Shown here: positions 25,782 to 34,810 of the stretch, in pieces
How positions within the stretch are numbered: the first letter of the stretch is position 1
How the letters are laid out: each line of letters begins with the position of its first letter
Source: Bernardetia sp. MNP-M8
GTDB lineage: Bacteria > Bacteroidota > Bacteroidia > Cytophagales > Bernardetiaceae
DNA length: 64,000 nt
Direction: 5' to 3'
Assembly (NCBI RefSeq): GCF_037126285.1
Contig: NZ_CP147012.1
Span: 1,674,001-1,738,000 of the forward strand
The notes under the pieces: model-generated
The model's database searches: none
Seen by the model: only the letters and a program-made list of their open reading frames with translations
What the model was told of the DNA's origin: nothing
Position numbers and translations under genes: made by a program

Positions 25782-28337
25782 ATGCCTACTTCTTCTCTCG
25801 TTTCTAATGTCGCTTATATTACCGATTACTACAAAGAATTTCGTTACAAACAATTACTAACAGATAGTCGTAAACTTTCCATTCCTCACGATACAATCTT
25901 TTTTGCTATAAAAGGAAAACGCCAAGATGGGCATAATTTTATCAAAGGTTTGTATAATAAAGGTGTTCGATATTTCATAATCGAAGACGAAACGGCTGCC
26001 TTAAGACATTTTAAAAATGATGAGGAAGCACAAGGCGCACATTTTCTGCTTGTCAAAAATAGTATTCGTGCTTTACAAGAACTAGCTGCTCACCACAGAA
26101 AACAGTTTAAACTTCCTGTTATCGGAATTACTGGAAGTAATGGCAAAACCATTATAAAAGAATGGTTATCACAGCTTTTATCAGATAGTTTTCAGATTAT
26201 CAAAAGCCCAAAGAGTTATAATTCTCAAATTGGTGTTCCTTTATCGGTTTGGGAACTTTCAGAAGAACATACACTTGCTATTTTTGAAGCAGGAATTTCA
26301 CAACCTGGGGAAATGGAATATTTAGAGCCTATCATCCAGCCTAATATTGGAATTTTTACGAATCTAGGAAGCGCACATGATGAGGGTTTTGAAAGTCGAA
26401 TAGAAAAGGCAACCGAAAAAGCAAAATTATTTGAACACTGCAAATTTCTTATTTCAAGAGATATTTATTCAGCAGTAAATACAGCAATTCTTTATTTAAA
26501 AGAACGAAAAGGTGACCCTCATTTTTTTGGTTGGACTACTCAAGATGTCGCTATTTATCCATCTGCTGTCGATATGCGTTACCTTGACCCAAATGTGGGT
26601 GGTGTGAATGTGGGTTTGTATGACCCTCATACTGACAAAAAACTCAATTTTTATTTACCTTTTTCTAATCCTGCTCACGTCGAAAACTGTTTGCATTGTG
26701 TTGTTACTATGTTACTTTTTGAATACAAAGAAAAAGAAATTCAAGAAAAAATAAATAAGCTAAAAGCTGTAGAGATGCGCCTTGAACTCAAACAAGGAAT
26801 TTTTAATTGTAGCTTAATTGATGATACCTATAATAATGATTTTGCAGGGCTCAATGTCGCTTTAGATTTTTTATTACAACAAAGTAACAAGCCAAAACGA
26901 ACTGTTATTTTGTCGGATATGCCAGAAGAAAATCAAAAAGGATTATATGAGAAAATATTTCAATTGTGTGCAAAAAAAGGAGTAGAGCGTGTTATTGCAG
27001 TTGGAGAAAATATCAAGAGAATGCTTATTCCTGATACAGAAATGCTTATTGATGTAGAGTTTTTTGCTACCACAGAAGATTTTCTGAGTGATTTTGCAGA
27101 TGGAGATATTCGTTTTGGTAATGAAGCTATTCTAATAAAAGGAGCAAGAAGATTTGAGTTTGAAAAAATTGTAGATGCTTTAGAGTTAAAAGTACATGGA
27201 ACAAAACTAGAAATCAATCTTAATAATTTAGCACATAATTTAGACTATTTTCGTTCACTTATTTCTCCCAGAACGAGAGTTATGGCAATGGTAAAAGCCT
27301 TTGGATATGGAAGTGGAAAAAACTTCGAAATTGCTCATTTGCTACAATATCATAGAGTAGATTATTTGGCTGTGGCGTATGTAGACGAAGGAATTTCGCT
27401 GCGAAATGAAGGAATAAGAACACCAATTATGGTCATGAATCCTTCAGTGGATAGTTTTGAAAAAATGTATATTCATAAACTTGAACCTGAAATTTATAGT
27501 GTTGCAACCCTAAAAAGATATGCAGAATATGCAAAAGAAAAAACGTATGAGCTTAATCTAGCAGAGTTTGGAGCAGATGTAAAAGATGTGTTCAAAATCC
27601 ATTTAAAATTAGATACAGGAATGACTCGTTTGGGTTTTTCGACAAATGATTTACCTATTTTATTAGATTTGATTCAGTCTGTTGGCGAATCTTTAGAAGT
27701 AGCAAGTGTATTTACACATTTAGCAGCAGCAGATGATGAACAAATGGACGATTTTTCACTCCAACAAATCAAAGAATTTGAAGAATGGGCTGCCGAATTA
27801 GAGAAACAATTAGGCTATTCTTTCCTTCGTCATGCTGTCAATTCAGCAGGGATTATTCGCTTCAAAAATGCACATTTCGAAATGGTACGTTTGGGTTTAG
27901 GATTATATGGAGTGGATGCTTCCAAAAAAGCACAAGAATATTTATTGCCTATTAGTTCATTGAAAGCAACCATTTCGCAAATAAAAGTAGTTCATCCCGA
28001 ACAAAGTATTGGCTATTCAAGAAAAGGAAAAGTAGAGCGTATCTCCAAAATTGCTACTATTGCCATTGGTTATGCTGATGGATATGATAGGCGTTTTGGA
28101 AATGGAGTAGGAAAGGTTTATTTACATGGCGAACTTGCACCTACGATTGGAAATATTTGTATGGATATGTGTATGGTAGATGTAACTGATATTGAAGATG
28201 CAAAAGAGGGCGATGAAGTCATTATTTTTGGAGAGTATCCAACTGTAACCGACCTTGCCAATACTATTGGGACAATTCCGTATGAGATTTTGACCAATGT
28301 AAGCGAACGAGTAAAACGTATTTTTTATGCAGATTAA
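25782..28337 (+). CDS. Bifunctional MurF ligase / alanine racemase
   Basis: The 851-residue chain fuses two cell-wall enzymes. Residues about 1-450 are MurF (UDP-MurNAc-tripeptide:D-Ala-D-Ala ligase), with LLTDSRKLSIPHDTIFFAIKG, P-loop GITGSNGKTIIKEWL, and EAGISQPGEMEYLEPIIQP. Residues about 455-851 are alanine racemase, a PLP enzyme, with LEINLNNLAHNLDYFRSL, the PLP lysine in MAMVKAFGYGSG, DTGMTRLGF, and GNICMDMCMVDVTD near the catalytic Tyr region. The fusion is typical of Bacteroidota and channels D-Ala formation to D-Ala-D-Ala addition. Ddl itself is not in the window. The fusion point has no frameshift. Confidence 0.97.
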   Translation: MPTSSLVSNVAYITDYYKEFRYKQLLTDSRKLSIPHDTIFFAIKGKRQDGHNFIKGLYNKGVRYFIIEDETAALRHFKNDEEAQGAHFLLVKNSIRALQELAAHHRKQFKLPVIGITGSNGKTIIKEWLSQLLSDSFQIIKSPKSYNSQIGVPLSVWELSEEHTLAIFEAGISQPGEMEYLEPIIQPNIGIFTNLGSAHDEGFESRIEKATEKAKLFEHCKFLISRDIYSAVNTAILYLKERKGDPHFFGWTTQDVAIYPSAVDMRYLDPNVGGVNVGLYDPHTDKKLNFYLPFSNPAHVENCLHCVVTMLLFEYKEKEIQEKINKLKAVEMRLELKQGIFNCSLIDDTYNNDFAGLNVALDFLLQQSNKPKRTVILSDMPEENQKGLYEKIFQLCAKKGVERVIAVGENIKRMLIPDTEMLIDVEFFATTEDFLSDFADGDIRFGNEAILIKGARRFEFEKIVDALELKVHGTKLEINLNNLAHNLDYFRSLISPRTRVMAMVKAFGYGSGKNFEIAHLLQYHRVDYLAVAYVDEGISLRNEGIRTPIMVMNPSVDSFEKMYIHKLEPEIYSVATLKRYAEYAKEKTYELNLAEFGADVKDVFKIHLKLDTGMTRLGFSTNDLPILLDLIQSVGESLEVASVFTHLAAADDEQMDDFSLQQIKEFEEWAAELEKQLGYSFLRHAVNSAGIIRFKNAHFEMVRLGLGLYGVDASKKAQEYLLPISSLKATISQIKVVHPEQSIGYSRKGKVERISKIATIAIGYADGYDRRFGNGVGKVYLHGELAPTIGNICMDMCMVDVTDIEDAKEGDEVIIFGEYPTVTDLANTIGTIPYEILTNVSERVKRIFYAD

Positions 28338-28513
28338 GAAAAACAGTTATCAGTTAATTTCAGAATCGTGTATGTTAAAAAAGAGAGATAATTTTTTTAT
28401 TATGCTTTTTTTTACCACCTTTACACTATCAACGCTCCTCTCGCCTCTTCTTTTTATTAATAAAATGAATGCGCAATTTTGAGGGGCTTTTTGTTTGCCC
28501 TTACTTTTTTCTG

Positions 28514-29422
28514 ATGATAGAATATACAAAAAAGCCAAAATCTGTCGAACAACAAATAGAATTGTTAAAGAGCAGAGGTCTATTATTTTCGAATGAAGAT
28601 AAAGCAGCTAAAATACTAGAAAACATAAGCTATAGTAGGCTTAGTGCTTATTGGTATCCCATGCTTAAAGAACCAAAAGAAGACGAAATATTTAAAGAAA
28701 ATTCCTATTTTGATACAGTTTTCAAAATTTATCAGTTTGATAGTGAGTTAAGAATATTAGTGTTTTATGCAATAGAACAAATTGAGATAGCTTTAAGAAC
28801 ACAGATAACATATCAATTATCTATAGAACACGATACAGGGTTTTGGTTTGAAAAAAGTGCCCTTTTTAAATCTTATCCCAAATTTATTGAGGTAATCCAA
28901 ATAATAATAGCAAGTACGAACAAGTCTAATCAAGATTATATTAAAAAATATAAATCAAAATATACTCAATATTTACCACCAGCTTGGAAAAGTTTCGAAA
29001 TTTTATCTTTTGGAGTATTAAAAACAATTTTTGAAAATCTAGAAGATAAAAACATGCAAATTAATATATCTAATCATTTTGATTTAAACCATGAAGTTTT
29101 GAAATCTTGGTTAGAGTCAATTCTATATGTTCGTAATGTTTGTGCCCATCATAGTCGTTTATGGAATATAAAATTAACTGTTTCGCCTAAATTTCCTAGA
29201 AGGACAACTGGTAAATGGATAAACAAATGGAATGAAATAGAGGATAGTGGAGCAAAAACTTATGTAATTCTTTGTGCATTAACTTATTTAATGGATAAAG
29301 TCAATCCATATCATAAATTTAGAAAAAAGTTATTTGAATTAATCCAAGAATATGAAAGTAGTATAGATTTAGCTCATATGGGTTTTACTGAAGATTGGAA
29401 ACAACAAGAATTATGGAATTAA
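28514..29422 (+). CDS. Abi_2 (AbiD/AbiF-type) HEPN protein
   Basis: From ATG 28514 the product is 302 residues. It begins YTKKPKSVEQQIELLKSRG, then SYSRLSAYWYPM, hallmarks of the Abi_2 family first seen in abortive phage-infection proteins AbiD and AbiF. Near the C-terminus YVRNVCAHHSRLWN has the R-x4-6-H motif of HEPN RNases. If active, it would cleave RNA to stop phage growth or act as the toxin of a toxin-antitoxin pair. No partner methyltransferase, nucleotidyltransferase or antitoxin is adjacent, and no mobile element flanks it. Family assignment is strong; the defence role is by family only. Confidence 0.87.
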   Translation: MIEYTKKPKSVEQQIELLKSRGLLFSNEDKAAKILENISYSRLSAYWYPMLKEPKEDEIFKENSYFDTVFKIYQFDSELRILVFYAIEQIEIALRTQITYQLSIEHDTGFWFEKSALFKSYPKFIEVIQIIIASTNKSNQDYIKKYKSKYTQYLPPAWKSFEILSFGVLKTIFENLEDKNMQINISNHFDLNHEVLKSWLESILYVRNVCAHHSRLWNIKLTVSPKFPRRTTGKWINKWNEIEDSGAKTYVILCALTYLMDKVNPYHKFRKKLFELIQEYESSIDLAHMGFTEDWKQQELWN

Positions 29423-29472
29423 ACCAATCAAAAAGTGAATATATACCAAAACATTATATGCTGCACAAATCG

Positions 29473-29513
29473 AAAAAAACGACATTCCTTCAAAAGAAAA
29501 AATGTCATTTTTT
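29473..29513. terminator. Terminator between the Abi_2 gene and YceI copy 1
   Basis: GACATT pairs with AATGTC, extended by flanking A and T runs, in a tail-to-tail gap. It could end both transcripts. Confidence 0.65.
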
Positions 29514-29539
29514 ATTCCCTATTCTCCACTAATTTAACT

Positions 29540-30079
29540 CTAAACAGTTTGTTCTACTACCTTTGCAACTTGTACGTTCATAATTAGTTTTACCTCATCA
29601 CTTACTACTATTCCACCTGCTTCAGTTACACCATTCCAAGTCAAACCAAAATCTTTACGATTGATTTTTCCTTTTAGCTCAAAACCTGCTTTTGTGTTTC
29701 CGTACATATCATTTGCTGTTCCACCATATTCTACATCTAATGTAACTGGTTTTGTTGTGCCTTTAATAGTCAAGTCTCCTTTTAACTCATACTCATCTCC
29801 TGATTTTTTCTCAAAAGAAGTAGATTCGAAAGTAAGTTTTGGAAATTTCTCTGCGCCAAAAAAATCGTCAGACTTTAAATGTCCGTCACGCTGTCCATTT
29901 CCTGTTGTGATACTGTCTATGCTTGCCTCAAAAGAAATTTTTGCATCTGTCAAGTCATCTTTAGTAGCTTCTAGTTTTCCTGAAAACTCTTGAAAAGAAC
30001 CTGTTACGGTAGAGATTACAAGGTGTTTTACTTTAAACTGAATTTCAGTGTGCATTGGGTCAATATTCCAAGTAGCCAT
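29540..30079 (-). CDS. YceI-family protein, copy 1
   Basis: This 179-residue protein is a YceI-like lipocalin-fold domain: WNIDPMHTEIQFKVKHLVIS at the start, then GQRDGHLKSDDFFGAEKFPK and KGDLTIKGTTKPVTLDVEYG. YceI proteins bind polyisoprenoids such as ubiquinone-like lipids in a beta-barrel. Classic YceI is periplasmic, but neither copy here has a signal peptide, so these are probably cytoplasmic. It lies 340 bases downstream of copy 2 but has its own predicted promoter (30202-30230) and is separated from copy 2 by a terminator. The duplicated pair is roughly 60% identical by eye. Confidence 0.92.
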   Translation of the reverse strand: MATWNIDPMHTEIQFKVKHLVISTVTGSFQEFSGKLEATKDDLTDAKISFEASIDSITTGNGQRDGHLKSDDFFGAEKFPKLTFESTSFEKKSGDEYELKGDLTIKGTTKPVTLDVEYGGTANDMYGNTKAGFELKGKINRKDFGLTWNGVTEAGGIVVSDEVKLIMNVQVAKVVEQTV

Positions 30080-30201
30080 AATAAAAAGTGTTTGTCTGAA
30101 AGTGATAAAAAAAAATGATGGAACAAATAATTAATAGCAGAAAAAATAGAAATTTTGAAGTTATCTATTCTGTTATTTCGTTGCTCTTGATTAGTTATAC
30201 G

Positions 30202-30230
30202 CAAAGATAAAAAAATAGTTGTACATACAA
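30202..30230 (-). promoter_or_regulatory. Predicted promoter for YceI copy 1, with TTGTA/TACAA operator-like repeat
   Basis: Leftward TTG (30230-30228), 18 bases, then TATCTTTG (30209-30202). The inverted repeat TTGTA-CA-TACAA overlaps the -33 element and the spacer, a position suited to a repressor. The leader to ATG 30079 would be about 115 bases. Confidence 0.55.
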
Positions 30231-30294
30231 TCATTTATTTTCAAATAAAATCGAAAAATCTCAAAAAAACCTAATTATTACGCCAAAAAGACAT

Positions 30295-30324
30295 TTAATT
30301 TAATTGTCTAAACAATTAAATTAA
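30295..30324. repeat. Perfect 13-bp inverted repeat upstream of YceI copy 1
   Basis: TTAATTTAATTGT (30295-30307) and ACAATTAAATTAA (30312-30324) pair perfectly around CTAA. It lies between the copy 2 terminator and the copy 1 promoter. Being pure AT-rich without a T run after it, it looks more like a protein-binding site than a terminator. Confidence 0.7.
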
Positions 30325-30341
30325 GATCTAAATACAAAAAA

Positions 30342-30382
30342 AAAGCCTTTGTTTTATGATTTCTCATCAAAACAAAGGCTTT
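30342..30382 (-). terminator. Terminator after YceI copy 2
   Basis: Perfect 14-bp arms AAAGCCTTTGTTTT (30342-30355) and AAAACAAAGGCTTT (30369-30382), followed on the leftward strand by a long T run. Confidence 0.92.
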
Positions 30383-30419
30383 AAAAATCTTAATTGTTTT
30401 TCCTTTATGATTCTTTTAT

Positions 30420-30959
30420 TTAGTCTTGTTTTACAAGTTGTAGTTCGGCAACAAGTCTTATATCATCAGAAACTATAACTGCACCTTCTTCTGTCGTAGC
30501 ACTCCAAACTAATCCAAACTCTTGACGGTTTACTTTTCCATTAAGTTCAAAGCCAATTTTAGTTTGTCCATACATATCTACTGCTGTTCCACCATATTCT
30601 ACCTTTAAAGAAATTGGTTTTGTTATTCCTTTTATAGTCAAATCTCCTTCCATATTATATGAATCATCAGAGCCATTTTTCTTAAAAGAAGTAGATTTGA
30701 AAGTAATAGTTGGATATTTTTCTGCTTCAAAAAAATCATTAGAGCGCAGATGCTCATCACGCTGTTCTACACCAGTATCGATACTATCTACTTTAGCTTC
30801 AAAAGAAATTGTTGAATCTTCAAAATTGGTTTTGTCATCAGATACTTTCTCCATTTTTCCAGAAAACTCTAAAAATGAGCCTGTAACAGTAGAGATTACC
30901 ATGTGTTTGGCTTTAAATTGAATTTCGGAGTGCATTGGGTCTATTGTCCAAGTTGACAT
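30420..30959 (-). CDS. YceI-family protein, copy 2
   Basis: Another 179-residue YceI protein, with WTIDPMHSEIQFKAKHMVIS, EQRDEHLRSNDFFEAEKYP and EGDLTIKGITKPISLKVEYG. Like copy 1 it lacks a signal peptide. It differs from copy 1 mainly in surface loops and has a short insert (SDDKTNFEDS). It probably arose by tandem duplication. It is divergent from the tspO-like gene, 113 bases away. Confidence 0.92.
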   Translation of the reverse strand: MSTWTIDPMHSEIQFKAKHMVISTVTGSFLEFSGKMEKVSDDKTNFEDSTISFEAKVDSIDTGVEQRDEHLRSNDFFEAEKYPTITFKSTSFKKNGSDDSYNMEGDLTIKGITKPISLKVEYGGTAVDMYGQTKIGFELNGKVNRQEFGLVWSATTEEGAVIVSDDIRLVAELQLVKQD

Positions 30960-31072
30960 AAAAATAAAAATTTAGTTAAAAAAATGATTTACAGAACCTA
31001 TAACAAAGAAGTTTAAAAAATGTTGTTGCTATAAATTTATTTTTTCAACTTCTATTTTTTACTTTTATAAAT

Positions 31073-31588
31073 ATGCAAAACAGAAAATCATTTATCATTA
31101 AAGCCTTAATTTTAGTTATTATCTGTGAGGTTATTGGTATCGTTGCAGGACTTGCTACAGCAGAAGGTGTAACAAGTTGGTTTCAGACCATCGAAAAGCC
31201 CTTTTTTAATCCTCCAGGTTGGCTTTTTGCGCCTGTTTGGACTCTTTTATATTTTTTGATGGGCATTTCGGCTGCTCTTGTTTGGCATAAAGGCACAGAT
31301 AATGGAAAAGAACAAATTTTTGAAATGAATAATAATAAAGTGCGTATTGCATTAGGTCTGTTTGCAGTTCAGCTTATCCTAAATTTTTGTTGGTCATTTA
31401 TCTTTTTCAAACATCATCTACTCTTTTTTGCTTTTATAGAAATAATTACGCTTCTCACTTTTATTATTCTCACCACAATACATTTTTATAGAATTCATAA
31501 AATAGCAGGTCTTTTAATGATTCCCTACATTTTGTGGGTGAGTTTTGCTAGTGTTCTGAATTTTTCGCTTTGGTGGCTCAACAAATAA
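31073..31588 (+). CDS. TspO/MBR-family membrane protein
   Basis: TspO proteins are five-helix, tryptophan-rich membrane proteins that bind porphyrins and sense light, oxygen or stress. The 171 residues show the conserved PFFNPPGWLFAPVWTLLYFLMG and the later NFCWSFIFFKHHLL, plus the expected five hydrophobic segments. The start ATG is at 31073. Its stop is only 4 bases from the stop of the converging glycosyltransferase-like gene, with no terminator between them. Confidence 0.9.
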   Translation: MQNRKSFIIKALILVIICEVIGIVAGLATAEGVTSWFQTIEKPFFNPPGWLFAPVWTLLYFLMGISAALVWHKGTDNGKEQIFEMNNNKVRIALGLFAVQLILNFCWSFIFFKHHLLFFAFIEIITLLTFIILTTIHFYRIHKIAGLLMIPYILWVSFASVLNFSLWWLNK

Positions 31589-31592
31589 TTAT

Positions 31593-33329
31593 TTATTTTC
31601 TCTCAAATCCTTTTACAAAATCATCTTGATAGAAAATAGAATAGTTCAAACTATCTGTTTTAGACAATGGAAATTCTTTTTCATTAGGTAAAATAATAAT
31701 TTGATATTCTGTTTTTGGATTTGGTAAAACCTCAACTTTTGTATCTAAATCTCTGAAATAATATCTTAGAAAGACATTATAAGTATCATCTAAAACCAAT
31801 ACAGAGCTTGGATTTTGATGATAAATAGTTTTGGCTAAAGGCTCTGCAAACTGATAAACATTCGTTCTGATATTCCAATGATAATATTGTCCATACATTC
31901 TAAAGGCACTATAAAGAATAGCTAGAGAAATAAATATAGCCTGAAAACATTTTTTATAAAATAGTTTAGTAAGGTATTTTTCTGTCAGAATTCCTATACC
32001 AAAACAAAGCATCAAAATTTCAGCTACTTGTCTGTACAAAAAAACTCTTTCAAAAGGCAATACTTTTTGAATAAAGACAATCAGATAAGGAGAATAAGCA
32101 ATACACCAAAAATAAATGACTATTTTTCTAAACTCTTTCTTATAAAAAAATAAAACTAGAGAAGTTATGAAAGCCAAAATACCGATAACCCCATGCACCT
32201 CCCACAAATAAAAAGGGAAACTTTGCAACCATTTTTCAAGATGTAAAGGAGCAACCCAAGAATTAGAAACAATGGCTGAAAGTCCATTAAAAATAAGAAT
32301 TGGAGAATACAGCATCAGAATAATTATTCCTGAAATAAAAGACACTATAATACTTTCTATTCGGATTTTATTTGTTCCAATAATCCACAAGCCAAGCAAA
32401 GAGCCAAACCAAACATAAACAAAAACAGGAATGGTATAACAACCCAAAATTATAGATACAGACCATAAAAACCAGTGTTTTTTAGATTGGGTTGTTGTCA
32501 CTAAAAAACCAACAATGGCTTTATTCTGATTTGAAATAATTTTGAAAACAGCAAAACAAGACCACAAAAAAAACAAAACTATCCAAGCATAACCTCGTCC
32601 ATGGGTTGCATAAAAGAAAAAACCTCCACTCAAGGCAATCAAACCAAAGGCAAACCAAGCTATAGTTTTTTGTTTTTTTCTATAAAAAAATAGCCAAATT
32701 GTCCATAGAGAAAAAATGGCTGAAAATGTAGCAGGAAGTTTTAGACAAATAAAATCAGAAAAAAAAGAAGGAATAATCTTGTTGAGAAAAGCCGAAAAAA
32801 TCAGAAAAGCAACGTGGTTATTTGGAGCAGGATAATAAGTAGCACAAACCAAAATACCTCTATCTACAAAGAAGGTATAAGAAAAAACTTCATCATTTTG
32901 CCAACCATAAATCCACCAAAAAATGATATAAACAGGCAAAGGAATAAATAAAACTACTTTTTCAAGAATAGAAATTTGACTCCAAATAGATTTTACTTTC
33001 TTTGAAATTGATTCTATTTCAATGTAAATTCTATTCTTAGAGAGAATAAAATACTTTTTTATCCATTTCCACTTCCAAAAAATCAAAGCACAAAAAAGTG
33101 TGTAAATTGTTCCACCAACTATTTTTAAAATAAAAAAACGAGTTTCTGTCAGTAGATTTTGACGAAAAAAATCAATTCTATCAGTTTTATTATAAAAAGA
33201 AAGAAGCTCAAAAGTAAAACTCTGATACTCCAAATTAAATAGAAAAATCAAGAATAAAATTGAACACAAAACTACACTAAATACGACTACAAAACCCACA
33301 AATTTATCTAAGAATATGCCTTTGCTCAT
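31593..33329 (-). CDS. Integral membrane protein, GT-C/ArnT-like glycosyltransferase
   Basis: The 578-residue protein has ten or more hydrophobic segments. The first periplasmic loop holds an acidic motif, WQNDEVFSYTFF, in the position of the Asp/Glu that binds lipid-linked sugar in GT-C enzymes (GT39/ArnT class). LKLPATFSAIFSLWTIWLFF and ALSGGFFFYATHGRGYAW fit the same fold (the latter like the conserved aromatic-Arg loop). The C-terminal soluble part (SSVLVLDDTYNVFLRYYFRD) is short. Donor and acceptor are unknown. It sits 30 bases downstream of rmuC, so the two may be cotranscribed. Confidence 0.72.
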   Translation of the reverse strand: MSKGIFLDKFVGFVVVFSVVLCSILFLIFLFNLEYQSFTFELLSFYNKTDRIDFFRQNLLTETRFFILKIVGGTIYTLFCALIFWKWKWIKKYFILSKNRIYIEIESISKKVKSIWSQISILEKVVLFIPLPVYIIFWWIYGWQNDEVFSYTFFVDRGILVCATYYPAPNNHVAFLIFSAFLNKIIPSFFSDFICLKLPATFSAIFSLWTIWLFFYRKKQKTIAWFAFGLIALSGGFFFYATHGRGYAWIVLFFLWSCFAVFKIISNQNKAIVGFLVTTTQSKKHWFLWSVSIILGCYTIPVFVYVWFGSLLGLWIIGTNKIRIESIIVSFISGIIILMLYSPILIFNGLSAIVSNSWVAPLHLEKWLQSFPFYLWEVHGVIGILAFITSLVLFFYKKEFRKIVIYFWCIAYSPYLIVFIQKVLPFERVFLYRQVAEILMLCFGIGILTEKYLTKLFYKKCFQAIFISLAILYSAFRMYGQYYHWNIRTNVYQFAEPLAKTIYHQNPSSVLVLDDTYNVFLRYYFRDLDTKVEVLPNPKTEYQIIILPNEKEFPLSKTDSLNYSIFYQDDFVKGFERK

Positions 33330-33359
33330 ATAAATTATAGATTTTGTTTGAAGATAAAA

Positions 33360-34700
33360 TTATTCTTCCACACGAATTTCCTGTACTTTTTGAAGTTGTT
33401 TTTCTATGGCACGAGAACGAACATTTGCTTGGTCTAAGGTATTACTAGCTTCTCCCAATTTCTTTTGGATTTTTTCTAACGCAGTTCCAAAATTAGAAAA
33501 CTCATTTTTTATACTTCCCAAAAGCTGCCACACTTCGCTACTTCGCTGTTCGATAGCCAATGTTCTAAATCCCATTTGCAGACTATTCAGAATGGCTGAA
33601 AGCGTCGTCGGACTTGTAATAGTAACTTTATAATCTCGCTGAACTTGCTCAAAAAGTCCGTCGCAACGCATCACTTCGGCATACAAACTCTCAAAAGGCA
33701 AAAACATGATTGCAAAATCAGTGGTGTGAGGAGGAACAATATATTTTTGTTGAATATCTTTTGCTGATGATTTTATTCTATTTATCATCAATTTTCGTTT
33801 TTCTTCTATCAATTTTGGTTCTGCCAAATCATACGCATCCATTAGAGAATGATAATCTTCAACTGGAAATTTTGCATCAATCGGAATCAGAACATTCTGA
33901 CTTTTATCTTTTGCATGTGGAATCTTCAAAACAAATTCTACAATGGCGTTACTGTTCGGATTTGGTTTTACATTTTTGGCGTACTGTTCGTTACTCAAAA
34001 TTTGCTCTAAAATAGCTTCTAACTGAAATTCTCCAAAAATACCTCTTGTTTTTACGTTATTCAAAATCTTTTTCAAATCGCCTACACCGTTTGCCAGTTG
34101 TTGCATTTCACCTAATCCTTTATGAACAAGTTCTAGCCTTTCGCTCACAATTTTGAAAGATTCTCCCAAACGTTTTTCTAAAGTAGATTGTAGTTTTTCA
34201 TCAACTACATTTTTTATTTCGTCTAGTTTCTGTGTGTTTTGTGTTTGCAACTCATTCACTTTGAATTCTAAAGTTTTTCGAATATTTTCTAAGTTTGAAG
34301 TTGTTGTTTCATTGATTTTACTTTCAAACTGCAATATCGTTTGTAGGGATTCTTGTCTGTTGCTGTCTAATTGAGTTTTGAAATGACGAAAAGCCTCTGC
34401 TATTTGACGAATTGTTTTTTCTAATTGGTCTTGATTTTTTTCAGAAACTTGTCCTAAAGTCTCTCTAAACTGCTCAAAAGTTTGGTTACTTTCTGTGCGA
34501 TTTTCTTTTGATTGTTGGGCAAGTTCTTGACGATTGAAAACAAACTGTTGTTCTATTTTTTGTAAATCTCGTTCTATAAATTGCAGATTTTCAAGGAGTT
34601 TGTTTCCGTTTGTATTCTCCTTATTTTGTATCAATCTTATTAACAAAAAAATTACAACTCCTATTCCTATTAAAATCAGCCACAGTAAAGCATTTTCCAT
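33360..34700 (-). CDS. rmuC: DNA recombination protein RmuC
   Basis: RmuC limits inversion at short repeats, probably as a nuclease. The 446 residues start with a membrane anchor (LLWLILIGIGVVIFLLIRL), then about 150 residues of coiled coil rich in Gln and Glu, then the RmuC domain: GIFGEFQLEAILEQIL, VLIPIDAKFPVEDYHSLMDA, TTDFAIMFLPFESLYAEV, and TTLSAILNSLQMGFRTLAIE. The DAKFP region is the usual PD-(D/E)xK-like core. The glycosyltransferase gene follows 30 bases later. Confidence 0.95.
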   Translation of the reverse strand: MENALLWLILIGIGVVIFLLIRLIQNKENTNGNKLLENLQFIERDLQKIEQQFVFNRQELAQQSKENRTESNQTFEQFRETLGQVSEKNQDQLEKTIRQIAEAFRHFKTQLDSNRQESLQTILQFESKINETTTSNLENIRKTLEFKVNELQTQNTQKLDEIKNVVDEKLQSTLEKRLGESFKIVSERLELVHKGLGEMQQLANGVGDLKKILNNVKTRGIFGEFQLEAILEQILSNEQYAKNVKPNPNSNAIVEFVLKIPHAKDKSQNVLIPIDAKFPVEDYHSLMDAYDLAEPKLIEEKRKLMINRIKSSAKDIQQKYIVPPHTTDFAIMFLPFESLYAEVMRCDGLFEQVQRDYKVTITSPTTLSAILNSLQMGFRTLAIEQRSSEVWQLLGSIKNEFSNFGTALEKIQKKLGEASNTLDQANVRSRAIEKQLQKVQEIRVEE

Positions 34701-34810
34701 ATTATCTTAGACTATTTTTATTTGAAAGCTAAAGCATTCAGTACATTTTTGCACCTTAAAAGGTACACTACATTTATTTTTTGCTCATTTTATTAGATAA
34801 ATTTCAAAAA

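Noticed and set aside
28350-28538. Small leftward frame in the murF-alr / Abi_2 gap
   Set aside because: It overlaps the Abi_2 start, is very basic and has no homology-like features.
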